Source of the DNA: Deltaproteobacteria bacterium
GTDB taxonomy: Bacteria; Desulfobacterota; Binatia; UTPRO1
Length of the DNA: 64,000 bases
NCBI GenBank assembly: GCA_029262315.1
Contig: JAJCZP010000108.1
Location: forward strand, 24,666 to 88,665
Direction: 5' to 3'
Both the position numbers and the translations under genes were made by a program. This document shows, piece after piece, positions 1 to 9,274 of this stretch. The number at the start of each line of letters is the position of its first letter. The stretch's first letter is position 1. Under the pieces are notes generated by a model. It did not search any database. It worked only from the letters and a program-made list of their open reading frames with translations, and was not told where the DNA came from.

Positions 1-1082
1 GGGAACTTCTCGACAAGGACGCGCACGCGGGTATCGTCCGGCCACTCGAAACGGGTGATCTTGAGCCCTAGGATGGGATGGGCGCGGAGCCCCTGCTCCA
101 CTGCGGCGCGGTAGTTCTCGGCTGCTGCGTTCGGTGCGCCGTCAGTCGCGGCGGCTGGCGCCCCACCCGGTCCTCCGCCGGGCGCTCCACCTGGCGTTCC
201 GGCGGGCGGGCTCCCTGGTTGTGCGCCCGGGGCGCGGTTCTCCAACTCCTCGACCACGCGGTCGATGCGCACTCGGGTTTTGTCGTCCGTGGCGAGTTCT
301 CGCGCTTTGCCGATTGCTGCGAGTGCCTGCTCGCGATCGCCCTTGGCCTCGTAGGCTAGGCCGAGGTTGAACTGTGCCTGCAAGAAATCGGGGCGGGCGG
401 CGATGATGTCCTTGTACGCGGCAATCGCGCGGTCGATTTCCTGACGATAGAGATACGTCGTCGCGAGATCGGTGCGCACGTTCGTGTCGTCGGGTCGAAG
501 CTCGAGGTAGCGCTCGTACTGGGCTGAGGCTTCCGCGTACAGCTTCTGATCGTAGAAGACGTTGGCCAGGGCACGAATCGTGTCGGCGTCGTCGGGCCTG
601 AGATTCAGCACGTGGCGGAACGATTCCGCCGCGCGCACGCCGTACGAGGGATCGAGCGCCGCGGCACGTGCTTGCACTTGGGCGAGATTCGTCCACGCGG
701 CTGGATCGGACGGCGCGGCTTCAGCCTTGGCCGTCAGTTGCTCGAGAAACTGTTTCGCCTCGTCGGTGAGGCCGACAGGCGGGTGGTCGGACGGCATACT
801 CCCGTCGCCAGCGCCCGCAGGGGGTCCGGGTGGTCGGGGTGCTGTCGCCGACCTGGGTCCTGTATCTTGGAGCACGCCGATCCAGAGGACGAGTCCCGCA
901 ACCAGAAACGTCGTCAGCACGGCCAATCCGGGCAGCTGCTCGCGCCACGAACGCGGGACCGTGTCGCTCGGAGTGCTCGATGCGCCGACGGCCGTGCCGC
1001 AGGCGGAGCAAAAACGCGCTCCTGTGCCGAGGGCCGCGCCGCACTTGGAGCAGAACTTCGCGGTTGTGGGTTCGCTGGTCAT
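1..1082 (-). CDS. Zinc-ribbon, membrane-anchored TPR protein (3' end outside window)
   Basis: At least 360 residues are visible and the frame is still open at the window edge. The N-terminus has a zinc ribbon with four cysteines (C11, C14, C25, C28; two CxxC pairs). One membrane segment follows at about residues 49-68, then a Pro/Gly linker and about four TPR-like helical repeats (residues 120-280). A second Pro/Gly-rich linker precedes a conserved C-terminal stretch. The topology suggests a membrane-bound protein-interaction scaffold; no enzyme motif is seen. The start ATG overlaps the stop of the downstream methyltransferase by ATGA, so the two are probably translationally coupled, with this gene second. 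Function unknown. Confidence 0.8.
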   Translation of the reverse strand, partial: MTSEPTTAKFCSKCGAALGTGARFCSACGTAVGASSTPSDTVPRSWREQLPGLAVLTTFLVAGLVLWIGVLQDTGPRSATAPRPPGPPAGAGDGSMPSDHPPVGLTDEAKQFLEQLTAKAEAAPSDPAAWTNLAQVQARAAALDPSYGVRAAESFRHVLNLRPDDADTIRALANVFYDQKLYAEASAQYERYLELRPDDTNVRTDLATTYLYRQEIDRAIAAYKDIIAARPDFLQAQFNLGLAYEAKGDREQALAAIGKARELATDDKTRVRIDRVVEELENRAPGAQPGSPPAGTPGGAPGGGPGGAPAAATDGAPNAAAENYRAAVEQGLRAHPILGLKITRFEWPDDTRVRVLVEKF

Positions 1083-2098
1083 TTGTAGGCCACCACCAAA
1101 CTGGACGCGAGCCCAGGCGGGAGCGCGTCGACTTCTACGCGTTCGAAGCCAGCCTCGACGAGCCAATCGCGAACTTCCGGGAAGCTGTAATCGCGTCCGC
1201 GCGTGAAGAGCAACATGGTGATGCTGAAGATCGCGGCCACGGCCGGACTGGTCCCGGACTCGTCGGTGATATGGTCCTTGATCAAGATGCGTCCCCCCGG
1301 GTTAAGTGCGTCGAAAACGCGCCGCATGAGGGCACGGTTGGTGGCGTCGTCCTCGCCATGGATCACGTTCGACAGCAAAGCGACGTCGCAGTTCGATGGT
1401 AGCGGATCGCGCCGATAGTCGCACGGCACGAGGGTGATGCGATCTTCGAGCCCGCTGGCGGCCACGTACCGCTGCGTGACTGCGAGGGTGCCCGGTAGGT
1501 CCGCGATCGTCGCTTTCAGGTTGGGGTGGCGCCGGCAAAGCTCGATCGGGTACGTCCCCGGTCCCGAGCCGACGTCGAGGATGTGTGTGGCCCCAGCGAG
1601 GTCGAGATGTTCGGCCAGAATACTCGCATCGCCGCGCGCGCGTACGAGGCTGTCCATGGCGCCGATGAATCGAGCAGTGTCGTCCGTATTCGACTGAAAT
1701 GCGTCAGGTTCGCGTGCCGGAGTGCCTCTGCGTATGGTGTCGGGCAAACGGTCCCACAACGGCCACAACGCGGAATCGAAGCGCACCATGTTGGCGTACG
1801 ACGTCGGGGCCTCGCTCGTGAGCATCGTTCGCGAAACGTCGGTCTCGCGAAATGTGTCACGACTCTTACGGACCAGGCGCATCGCGACTAGCGCGTTCAG
1901 CAGTAGTTCGGTGGCGCCGGAGTCGGTGTCGAGTCGCGTGGCGAGCTCGGGAGCGGTATGGCCGGATGCGTCGAGCGCGTCGAAGATCCCGAGTTCCACG
2001 GCAGTGTGTAGAATTCGGGCCTCGGCGTAGCCGCCGTTGATGCGCGCAAGCTCGCGAAATTCCATCCAAAGGGTACTTATCAACTCGTTTTGGGGCAC
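1079..2098 (-). CDS. SAM-dependent O-methyltransferase, acetylserotonin/hydroxyneurosporene type
   Basis: 339 residues. The N-terminal 100 residues form a winged-helix dimerisation domain, as in plant-type and CrtF/BchU O-methyltransferases. SAM motif I, DVGSGPG, is at residues 175-181. The family's catalytic His region is VIHGEDD (about 245-251). Such enzymes methylate hydroxyls on aromatics, carotenoids or polyketides; the substrate cannot be told from sequence. The start is a GTG; an ATG at codon 12 is an alternative. The stop overlaps the start of the TPR gene by four bases. The gene is divergent from the DUF1329 gene, with 155 bp between them. Confidence 0.85.
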   Translation of the reverse strand: MPQNELISTLWMEFRELARINGGYAEARILHTAVELGIFDALDASGHTAPELATRLDTDSGATELLLNALVAMRLVRKSRDTFRETDVSRTMLTSEAPTSYANMVRFDSALWPLWDRLPDTIRRGTPAREPDAFQSNTDDTARFIGAMDSLVRARGDASILAEHLDLAGATHILDVGSGPGTYPIELCRRHPNLKATIADLPGTLAVTQRYVAASGLEDRITLVPCDYRRDPLPSNCDVALLSNVIHGEDDATNRALMRRVFDALNPGGRILIKDHITDESGTSPAVAAIFSITMLLFTRGRDYSFPEVRDWLVEAGFERVEVDALPPGLASSLVVAYK

Positions 2099-2253
2099 GC
2101 CAGGCTGCTTCCCGCGGCGTGGTGTCGGATCCTTGACACACGACCGAGCTGGGCAGGGCGATTTCGTGGCTAGACGGTCCGCGATGCCTGCCTGACAATT
2201 CGCGTACGTACCTGAGGCGCCGCAATCCGGTTCGCGGTAGGGGAGGAGAAGTC

Positions 2254-3534
2254 ATGGACCACATGCTCCGCATTGCGAGCATCGTGATGCTGTTTGGGCT
2301 CGCCCCCGGAGTCCACGCGGATGTCGTTCCAGGCGACACCGTCGATGCGCGCAACATCGAGAAGGTCGCTGATCTCGTGTCACCGGCCATCAAGTGGTGC
2401 GTGCGCAACGGCATGACGATGAAGATCATCGAGCCGAAGCGCATCACCTGGCCGCAGGCCTACGTTGCCGCCACCGAGAAGTACGCGGGGCAGGTCAGTC
2501 TTTCCGAGAACGGCCTGGCGCTCGAGAATCACGTCGCCGGCGCGCCGTTCCCGAACATCGATACCAAAGACCCCGCAGCGGCCGTCAAGATCATGTGGAA
2601 CTATGAGTATCGTCCGTTCCCTGGCACGGACGATTTCGTCGAATACGACTTCCCGGCAGATACGGGTGCCGTCGGTCAGGGAAAGCCGATGGACGTCGAG
2701 CGTCGCTATTGGATCGGTGAGTCGCGGCGCCTGTACTACAACGCGCGTTTGCGCATCGATCCGAAGCCCGAGCTTCCCAACCCCGACGGCATTCGATTCA
2801 AAGAAGTGCTCGGCCCGTTGGTCGCACCCTTCGACCTCAAGGGCATCGGCGCGCTCTCGTATCGGTACATCGATGCGGAGAAACAGGACGACACGTGGCT
2901 GTACGTGCCCACGCTCCGCCGGGTACGTCGGCTATCGACCGCGCAGCGTTCCGACGCGTTGTTCGGCCAGGACACCGATCCGGATTCCTACTGGGGCTAC
3001 AACGGGCACATCGCCTGGTCCGACTGGAAGTTTCTTGGTGAGAGGGAGATGCTCGGTGTGTTGCACGGCGAGCACTACCCGATGCAGCGGTGTCCCGGCG
3101 CGGCGAACTTCCTCTTCTGTGACGCCTGGGAGAAACGCACGATGTATGTGATCGAGGGCGTGTCCAAGCTGCCGCAGTACGCGTATGGCAAGCGTGTGAT
3201 CTTCATTGACAAAGAGTCGATGGTCGTGTCGTATTCGGACATCTACGATCGCAACCACGAGCTCTGGAAGGTGTGGATCGACAACCACCAGTTCAAGCGC
3301 TCGGCGTTTCCCGGGGCGACCGTGTATGAGGAAGAGAAGGACTTCTACGCAGGATTGGCGATGGTAGACATGCAGCTCCTGCACGCCACTTACGTGCCGC
3401 ATCCCGGCCCCAAGCCCGCTCGACACGAGGGGTGGTACTTCGATTCTGGCGCGGGCTCTGCGACACAATACAAGCCGTCGGGTGGGATGCCCGCGTCGTT
3501 CAGCGTCGCCAAACTCATCGAGCAAGGGCGGTAA
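2254..3534 (+). CDS. DUF1329 family exported protein (LolA/outer-membrane-type fold)
   Basis: 426 residues with a clear Sec signal peptide (hydrophobic core about residues 5-20, likely cleavage after VHA). The body matches DUF1329: aromatic-rich beta strands and family segments such as YRYIDAEKQDDTW, TLRRVRRL and DSYWGYNGHI. DUF1329 proteins are periplasmic and related to LolA/LolB-type lipid-binding folds. They often sit beside RND transporters or hydrocarbon/steroid-degradation genes, but their substrate is unknown. The ATG has a strong ribosome site (GGGGAGGAG) 6-8 bases upstream. The next gene begins 2 bp after the stop, so both probably share a transcript. Confidence 0.88.
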   Translation: MDHMLRIASIVMLFGLAPGVHADVVPGDTVDARNIEKVADLVSPAIKWCVRNGMTMKIIEPKRITWPQAYVAATEKYAGQVSLSENGLALENHVAGAPFPNIDTKDPAAAVKIMWNYEYRPFPGTDDFVEYDFPADTGAVGQGKPMDVERRYWIGESRRLYYNARLRIDPKPELPNPDGIRFKEVLGPLVAPFDLKGIGALSYRYIDAEKQDDTWLYVPTLRRVRRLSTAQRSDALFGQDTDPDSYWGYNGHIAWSDWKFLGEREMLGVLHGEHYPMQRCPGAANFLFCDAWEKRTMYVIEGVSKLPQYAYGKRVIFIDKESMVVSYSDIYDRNHELWKVWIDNHQFKRSAFPGATVYEEEKDFYAGLAMVDMQLLHATYVPHPGPKPARHEGWYFDSGAGSATQYKPSGGMPASFSVAKLIEQGR

Positions 3535-3536
3535 GC

Positions 3537-4298
3537 GTGGCCGAGCCCCTCGTTCTGTATGAGCGGCGGGGTGCCGCGGCGCTCATGACGATCAATCGTC
3601 CCGAGGTGCGAAACTGCGTCAACGGCGATACCGCGCGCGGACTGCTTGAAAGCTATCGACAGTTCGAGAGCGATGCGGATGCGAAGGTGCTCGTGCTCAC
3701 GGGTGCGGGCGAGCAGGCATTTTGTGCGGGCGCCGACCTCAAAGCCGTCGAGACGTTGAAAGACCGCGCCGAGGGGCCGCTCGGCATTTCACGCCTCATT
3801 CCGTCGAAGCCGACGATCGCCGCCGTCTCGGGGTACTGCGTGGCAGGTGGGATCGAGCTCGCGCTCTGGTGTGATCTCCGGATCGTCGCGCGTGGGGCGA
3901 CTTTCGGCTGCTTCGAGCGTCGCTTCGGCGTCCCCCTCGTCGATGGTGGCACGCAGCGCTTGCCGCGCGTCGTCGGTCTCGGGCGTGCCCTCGAGATGAT
4001 CCTCACCGGACGTCCCGTCGATGCCGAGGAAGCTCATCACATCGGTCTCGCCAACGAGGTTGTCGAGCCCGGCACGCACGTCACACGTGCGCTCGAACTC
4101 GCGGAGACCCTGGCGCGCTTTCCATGGCCGACGCTTCTGTCCGATCGCGCCGCGGTTTACGAGGGTCTCGGCGCCTCGCTCGAGCATGGCCTCACCATCG
4201 AGGCCCGCCACGGTCGTGCGGTTTTCGACGAAGCGAGTCGTGGTGCGGCGCGCTTTACCGGCGGCGAAGGCCGCTCCGGCGCCGGCGTCAAGCGCTGA
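3537..4298 (+). CDS. Enoyl-CoA hydratase/isomerase (crotonase family)
   Basis: 253 residues from a GTG that lies 2 bp after the DUF1329 stop; the frame is open further upstream, but that part overlaps the previous gene and has no homology. The crotonase fold is shown by the oxyanion-hole segment AFCAGADLKA, the region FERRFGVPLVDGGTQRLPR, and GRALEMILTGRPVDAEEA near residue 165. It probably hydrates enoyl-CoA in fatty-acid or xenobiotic beta-oxidation in the cytoplasm. The C-terminus ends in an Ala/Arg-rich tail after the conserved domain. Exact substrate unknown. Confidence 0.9.
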   Translation: MAEPLVLYERRGAAALMTINRPEVRNCVNGDTARGLLESYRQFESDADAKVLVLTGAGEQAFCAGADLKAVETLKDRAEGPLGISRLIPSKPTIAAVSGYCVAGGIELALWCDLRIVARGATFGCFERRFGVPLVDGGTQRLPRVVGLGRALEMILTGRPVDAEEAHHIGLANEVVEPGTHVTRALELAETLARFPWPTLLSDRAAVYEGLGASLEHGLTIEARHGRAVFDEASRGAARFTGGEGRSGAGVKR

Positions 4299-4347
4299 AT
4301 CCTCCCGTCGACGCCGGGTCCCGTGACCCGCGCCCATCTGTGACTGA

Positions 4348-4363
4348 TTCCGAGTCTTGAGAA
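4348..4363. promoter_or_regulatory. Candidate enhancer-binding-protein site (TTCNC-N6-GNGAA type)
   Basis: TTCCG-AGTCTT-GAGAA, one mismatch to the pattern shared by sites at 13258, 18632, 24094, 26286, 48226 and 54876. The centre is about 75 bp upstream of the start point expected from the sigma-54 promoter at 4404. A second imperfect palindrome (TTGAGA, 8-bp spacer, TCTCAA; 4357-4376) overlaps it. Confidence 0.45.
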
Positions 4364-4403
4364 TACGAAGTCTCAATGGCCCCGAACGTGGGTTGCGACG
4401 AGT

Positions 4404-4419
4404 GGGCACGTCGTTTGCT
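4404..4419 (+). promoter_or_regulatory. Sigma-54 (-24/-12) promoter for the CBS gene
   Basis: GGGCAC-GTCGT-TTGCT keeps the invariant GG and GC with exactly ten bases between, and TTGCT at -12. The expected start point is near 4430, giving an 18-base leader that contains a GGGAG ribosome site before the ATG at 4448. Confidence 0.6.
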
Positions 4420-4447
4420 GTTGTCCTAGCAGGAACGGGAGACGCCA

Positions 4448-4945
4448 ATGGACGACGCAATCCGCACCGCACGCGACGTGATGCAAACCAACTTGCTGAC
4501 AATCTCGGCCGACGCGTCGCTCGTCGAGCTAGAACGGTTTCTGCTCCAACATCAGGTGGGAGGTGCTCCCGTCGTTGACGACCAGCAGCTCGTTGGGGTC
4601 GTCTCGCGCTCGGACATCGTCCGCCAGCTCGATCTCGATCGGGGTCTCGCGGACATCCTGGTGGACTATCAACACGATGGCGCACTGCACGCGCCGCGCG
4701 CCGCGCTCCGTGAGGACGAATGGATCACGAGCGCCGCAACCGACCACTTCCGTGGCCTGCGGGTGCGCGATGTCATGATCCGGGACGTGATCACGGCGAG
4801 CCCAGATGCGTCCGTGCAGCAGGTCACGCGCACGATGCTCGACAATGGCGTGCATCGTGTCCTCATCACCGAAGATGAATTCCTCGTTGGCATCGTGACC
4901 AGCACCGACCTGATGCGCCTCGTCGTCGAGTACACATCCCGATAG
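4448..4945 (+). CDS. CBS-domain pair protein
   Basis: 165 residues made of two CBS motifs (about 10-65 and 100-160) and nothing else. Each carries the typical VMxxxxxTxxxDxxL start and GxVTxxDL/GVVSRSDI end. Such stand-alone Bateman modules bind adenine nucleotides and report energy charge, but have no activity of their own. The gene is alone between a putative sigma-54 promoter (4404) and the convergent porin gene. It is one of seven CBS-pair proteins between 4.4 and 31.2 kb. The partner is unknown. Confidence 0.9.
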   Translation: MDDAIRTARDVMQTNLLTISADASLVELERFLLQHQVGGAPVVDDQQLVGVVSRSDIVRQLDLDRGLADILVDYQHDGALHAPRAALREDEWITSAATDHFRGLRVRDVMIRDVITASPDASVQQVTRTMLDNGVHRVLITEDEFLVGIVTSTDLMRLVVEYTSR

Positions 4946-5003
4946 CGGGTTGCTGCCCGCCGTCGGTCTCGTCGACGCGATCGGGGGACGTCGTGTGTAC
5001 GCC

Positions 5004-6950
5004 TCAGCCGGCGGAGAATGCGAGCTGCACGGCAACCCACCCGAGATGGGCGTCGTAGTCGCGGCCATCGTACAGCCCCTGGTCGAAGCTGAGGTATGCG
5101 TAGCCGCCGGTAAAGCTCAGGCGGTCGTTGACCCGATAGCCGCCGTCGAGGAACAGCCGGTGCGTCAGGTTGTCGAGCGAGCCGCCCGCGTCGACCAGCG
5201 TATAGCGTCCGCCGAGCGTCGTCTGGTCGTTCACGCGATATCGTGCCGCCAGCGCCGTGCTCAACGACCGTCCGCGAAACTCGATCGGTGCAAAGGCGCC
5301 CAGATCGCGCCGTGGCGTGCCGACCTCGTACTTCCGGTTCACGAACGAGAGCATGCTGGTCACGACCAGGCCCGGTGCGGGGACGGTCACGGCACGCAAC
5401 TGGCCAATCTGCACATTCACGGAGGTCGTGGAATCCCCACCAATGTCCGTCCGCTCGTAGTCCTCGTGCGCGAACTCGCCGCGCGCTTCGAAAGTCGTGA
5501 TTCGGCCCCATCGATACCGTCCCCCGAGGAATCCGGTGTGGGTCTCGCGGTGTCGATCCCCCAACGTATACTCGTTCAGGAGTTCGTCACGGTCCTCGTC
5601 GATGTCCTCGCGGCGGTACCGGTACCCGGCCTTGACGAGCAGCGAGCGGTCGGCCCGGATACGCGCCTCGAGCAACAACCGGTGCACGTCGCGCTTCTGG
5701 TCCGTTTCCTGAATTCGATCGATCCCGCTCAGGGGATCGGTGGCAGCCCCGAGCATCGACACGTCGAGATCACGATGTGCGTGTTCGTACCGATACATCC
5801 CGCGAAGCCGGGTCCGCGTCAGGCCCGTATAGCTCACATCCAGACGTGCGCGCTGCCGAGTCAGTTGCTTGTCCGTATCGCTCTCGACCACGCTCGTTCC
5901 ACGCCGCCTCGTTTCCGACCCGTCGCCATCGCGATGCTGATCGACGATGGTATAGGTCGTACGAACGCGCAGGTGGCGCGCTGGTGAGAACGCCAGGCCG
6001 CTGTGACCGGCGTGGCTCTGTTGCGTCACGGAGATGCCGTTTGCCGTCCGCTCGAGGACGGAATCTGACTGCTGCGACGCATCGGCGTCCGCGTCCACCC
6101 AATAGTACCGGTAGCCCGCATGTCCGAGCACGTTCCACGTCGTCGGGGTGGCGATGTCGGCCCCCGCGTGCACCGTGGTCGTGTCGATATCGTCCGTGAA
6201 GCGCACGGCCTCCTGCGTCAGGTCGGTACGTACGTTCGTTTGATGCGTGGTGCTGCGACTCGACGCGTCGGTCCAGCCGGCCAGCAATCGCACATCAAAC
6301 GGACCGGCCGGAAACACCCCCTCGAAATCGAGGGTATCGGAGCGAGTGTCGATGGCCTGGAACGCCGGAAACCGGAAGGCATACGGACTCAAGCTCTCGA
6401 CGACCGAGGCCTTGAGCAGATTTTCGTCGCCGTCGCTCGCGCGATGCGCGTAGGTGAGGCGCAGGTTGCTACGGGGGCCGAGTCGCACATCCGCGGCCAC
6501 ATCGGCGTTCGTCCGCACCAGCTCGAACTCCCGCCCCAGCTGCCCGGGCGCCGCTCTGCCAGCACCCGGACGGCGCAGATGATCGTCGAAGAAGCTTTGC
6601 GAACGGCTGAACGCGCCCGTCAGGGTGTAGAGGCCCCGGCGGCCCCCACGCACATGGATCGTGGCGCCGCCGACGCCGCGGGCATCCTCGATACCTTGGA
6701 TGCTCGCGGCACCCTCGAAGTAGTTGCCACGCTCGTCGTGCCCGTCGAAACGGGTTTCGGCGCCGCCCCCGCTGCCGAGGGTGTCGTAGTCCTCACGGAA
6801 TGCGCCCTCGCTCCCATCGACGCCGGTACCGCGCCCGACGGCGCGCCCGGTCATACTCATCGTCCACGTCGACCCATCCGTCCCGTCGGGCTCCGCGACC
6901 ACGGAAGCTGGAAGCCCGAGCACCAGGACGACGAGCAGGATCCACATCAT
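5004..6950 (-). CDS. MtrB/PioB-type outer-membrane beta-barrel of a porin-cytochrome conduit
   Basis: 648 residues with a signal peptide (about 1-20, ending VVAEP). The rest is alternating polar/aromatic beta strands with family-typical segments such as GGYRVNDRLSFTGGYAYLSFD near the C-terminus. MtrB/PioB barrels sheath a decaheme cytochrome across the outer membrane so electrons can pass between periplasm and cell surface. The start ATG overlaps the stop of the decaheme gene by ATGA; a longer open frame upstream lies inside that gene and is rejected. Length fits the family (about 650-800). No heme motif, as expected. Confidence 0.82.
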   Translation of the reverse strand: MMWILLVVLVLGLPASVVAEPDGTDGSTWTMSMTGRAVGRGTGVDGSEGAFREDYDTLGSGGGAETRFDGHDERGNYFEGAASIQGIEDARGVGGATIHVRGGRRGLYTLTGAFSRSQSFFDDHLRRPGAGRAAPGQLGREFELVRTNADVAADVRLGPRSNLRLTYAHRASDGDENLLKASVVESLSPYAFRFPAFQAIDTRSDTLDFEGVFPAGPFDVRLLAGWTDASSRSTTHQTNVRTDLTQEAVRFTDDIDTTTVHAGADIATPTTWNVLGHAGYRYYWVDADADASQQSDSVLERTANGISVTQQSHAGHSGLAFSPARHLRVRTTYTIVDQHRDGDGSETRRRGTSVVESDTDKQLTRQRARLDVSYTGLTRTRLRGMYRYEHAHRDLDVSMLGAATDPLSGIDRIQETDQKRDVHRLLLEARIRADRSLLVKAGYRYRREDIDEDRDELLNEYTLGDRHRETHTGFLGGRYRWGRITTFEARGEFAHEDYERTDIGGDSTTSVNVQIGQLRAVTVPAPGLVVTSMLSFVNRKYEVGTPRRDLGAFAPIEFRGRSLSTALAARYRVNDQTTLGGRYTLVDAGGSLDNLTHRLFLDGGYRVNDRLSFTGGYAYLSFDQGLYDGRDYDAHLGWVAVQLAFSAG

Positions 6951-7972
6951 GGGTGCCGTCCCCCGCGGAGGAGCTCCTCGATCCCGAGCGGACTGAAGTT
7001 CTCGTTCGTGTTCGAGCCGTGCACCTCGAAGTGGCAGTCGAAACATCGGGCGCCTGCGGACAAGAAGCCGGTGTGATCGACAGCGCCGATCAGCGGGAAG
7101 TTCGCATCGAAATGGCACTGCTCGCACAGGCCGTTGTCGGCCTGGACCAGGAGCTTCTCGACGACCGAGCCGTGCGGATTGTGACAGACCACGCACCCCT
7201 CCTCGAGCGCGAAATGCTCGAAGAGGAAGGGCCCGCGGACCTCCTGATGACACTCGAAGCAACGGGCATCATCACCCTCGAGCTGCCCCCAGCGCGCGGA
7301 GGCATGGATGTCGTGGCAATCCGTGCAGCGCATCGTCCCTTCGGCGACGGGATGGTGGTACTGCAAGGCGAAATCGGCGGCGACCTCTCCGTGGCACTGC
7401 ACGCAGAACTCCATCTCGCGTGGGCCCTCCCCCACCGTCACGTGCGGGTCCGCATCGCGATGCGCTGACATCGCCCGCCAGCTGTACTCGACCACGGGCA
7501 CGAGTTCCGTCGCCGGGGGACGGGTGTGGAGGGCATCGGCGTGGCAGTCCCAGCACGAGACGCCGGCATCGCCGTGCGCACTGGCTTCGAACGACCCGGC
7601 CTGCCCGCGGTGACAGTCGAGACAGAGTGTCGAGCGCTGCATCGGATCGAGTCCTCGCAAGACGTCGTTCCCAAGAATGTCGGCGATCTCGAGCGTGTCG
7701 ACGTGGCGACTTCCCGCCCCGTGACAGACTTCGCAGGAGTGCTCGCGCGTCTGCATGACATGGGCGTGCGGGGTGCCAGCGTAGGCCTCGAGCGTTTCCT
7801 CGTGACACTCGAGGCACGCCGCCGTCCCGGCCATGGTTGCGTTCTCGATGACGGGGATCGGCTGCGGCGCGTCGTCTCGCAGCAACGGGCACGCGCACAA
7901 GGTCGCGAGGCCGAACGCCACACCGACACGTCGGAGACGCCTCCCCATGACCAGCTGGATCAGCTGCCGCAT
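6947..7972 (-). CDS. Decaheme c-type cytochrome, MtrA/PioA/DmsE family
   Basis: 341 residues with ten CxxCH motifs (CLECH, CEVCH, CLDCH, CWDCH, CVQCH, CTDCH, CFECH, CVVCH, CEQCH, CFDCH), the hallmark count of MtrA-type cytochromes. Together with the MtrB-like barrel translated from an overlapping start, it should form the transmembrane electron wire. The N-terminus has an export signal; an LCAC sequence near residue 32 could be an unusual lipobox, so a lipid anchor is possible but uncertain. The start is also uncertain: an in-frame ATG eight codons later (7948) would shorten the n-region. The nonaheme gene lies 15 bp upstream. Confidence 0.9.
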   Translation of the reverse strand: MRQLIQLVMGRRLRRVGVAFGLATLCACPLLRDDAPQPIPVIENATMAGTAACLECHEETLEAYAGTPHAHVMQTREHSCEVCHGAGSRHVDTLEIADILGNDVLRGLDPMQRSTLCLDCHRGQAGSFEASAHGDAGVSCWDCHADALHTRPPATELVPVVEYSWRAMSAHRDADPHVTVGEGPREMEFCVQCHGEVAADFALQYHHPVAEGTMRCTDCHDIHASARWGQLEGDDARCFECHQEVRGPFLFEHFALEEGCVVCHNPHGSVVEKLLVQADNGLCEQCHFDANFPLIGAVDHTGFLSAGARCFDCHFEVHGSNTNENFSPLGIEELLRGGRHP

Positions 7973-7987
7973 CCGCGCCCGTCGATC

Positions 7988-9274
7988 CTACAACTCGCTC
8001 AACTTCTCCAACGACGCCTCGAGCAGCCGACGCATCCGACTCGGGTTGTGCACGCCGTGACTCTTGTCATTCTCGAAGGTCTCGAGATTGAAGAGTGCGC
8101 CCTGGTACTCTTCGCTACCCCGTTTCGCTTCCGGCACGGCGTCGAGCGCGGTACCTAGTTCGGCCGCCAGCGGATCGATCTCCGCTCGAAAGGCCGTGAA
8201 GATCGTCGCAGTATCGGCGTGACAGTCCGCGCAGTTCGAGAAGTCGCGCTCCTCCGTCGCCTCGTCGATCACCGGAATCGGCTCGAAGGTGTGTCCGACC
8301 TGGGCCGGAATCGGGAACTCGCCTCCCTGAAACGGACGCGTCACGACGTGGCAGGTGACGCAGATATCGGGATTCAGCGTCAGGTCGCCGTGCGTCGAGG
8401 CGCCGGGGAATACCTCGCCCGGGAACTCGAAGCCGGCCTCGCCCAGCAGCACATCACGCTGGGGATGGTGTGGCGTCTCGCCGATCATCGTCGGGCCCTG
8501 ATTGTGGCACTGCCCGCACACGATGGGCTCGTCGCCGACGACGCGTACCTGGTGCTCGTTGCCGTTCCCGTGTGGGTCGTGACAGGCGACGCAGTTGATC
8601 GGTTCGGGATTGGTGGTGATGATCTGCTCGTCGCCGTCAGTCTCGACGAATCGAATGAACGACTGCGTCACGTGGCAGTACGCACACGCGGGGTCGCCGG
8701 CGACGTTCAAGCCGAACGCCTGGCCCGAAAGATGGGACTCGGAATGTGCCGACTCCATCCATTCTTCCACAAACGGATGATGCGCGGCTTGGTGACACTC
8801 GCCGCAGCCATCGTTGAGCGACACGGTAATGCTGGCGTCGGGATGATCCTTCACATCGGCGACATGCATCGCCCCCGGGCCATGACAGTTCTCGCACTGC
8901 ACGTTGTGGAGCTCGGCAACGGGAGTTCCGACGAAGCCCGCCATCGGGTCCATGAGTGTGTTCCCGTTCTCGCTGATGTTGTGACACGGGGCGCAGGAAA
9001 GCTCGGAACTCTCGCGGCCGATCGCGGCCAGCGTGTCGAAAGCTACGGCGTGCCCGGTCAGCGCCCAGCGCCCCTGCTCGTTCGCATGACACTCCCCGCA
9101 CTGGGTGACGTTTTGGCTGACGTTCACCAACCCGAGGAAGCCGTCCGGGAACGGACCCGTCTCGGGGCTGCCGTCGCCACTACCACCCCCACACTGCCAC
9201 ATCGCCGACGTCATCGTTGCAACGCAGGCAACCACCAACACGCGTCGCCACCACCCAGTCGCTTGCTCGCTCAT
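7988..9274 (-). CDS. Nonaheme c-type cytochrome, probable outer-surface lipoprotein
   Basis: 428 residues with nine CxxCH motifs (CGECH, CAPCH, CENCH, CGECH, CAYCH, CVACH, CGQCH, CVTCH, CADCH). The N-terminal signal runs to Cys28 followed by GGGSGDG, the flexible linker typical of lipoproteins. As first gene of the barrel/decaheme operon it is the best candidate for the surface-exposed terminal cytochrome that MtrC or OmcA provide elsewhere, though I do not recognise it as a member of either family. The C-terminal 90 residues have no heme motif and are helical. It could also be an enzyme such as a reductase; the substrate is not evident. Confidence 0.85.
   Translation of the reverse strand: MSEQATGWWRRVLVVACVATMTSAMWQCGGGSGDGSPETGPFPDGFLGLVNVSQNVTQCGECHANEQGRWALTGHAVAFDTLAAIGRESSELSCAPCHNISENGNTLMDPMAGFVGTPVAELHNVQCENCHGPGAMHVADVKDHPDASITVSLNDGCGECHQAAHHPFVEEWMESAHSESHLSGQAFGLNVAGDPACAYCHVTQSFIRFVETDGDEQIITTNPEPINCVACHDPHGNGNEHQVRVVGDEPIVCGQCHNQGPTMIGETPHHPQRDVLLGEAGFEFPGEVFPGASTHGDLTLNPDICVTCHVVTRPFQGGEFPIPAQVGHTFEPIPVIDEATEERDFSNCADCHADTATIFTAFRAEIDPLAAELGTALDAVPEAKRGSEEYQGALFNLETFENDKSHGVHNPSRMRRLLEASLEKLSEL

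Noticed and set aside
142..696. A 184-codon minus-strand frame near the left edge
   Set aside because: It lies in a different frame of the TPR protein, which has a zinc ribbon, membrane helix and TPR periodicity through the same bases.
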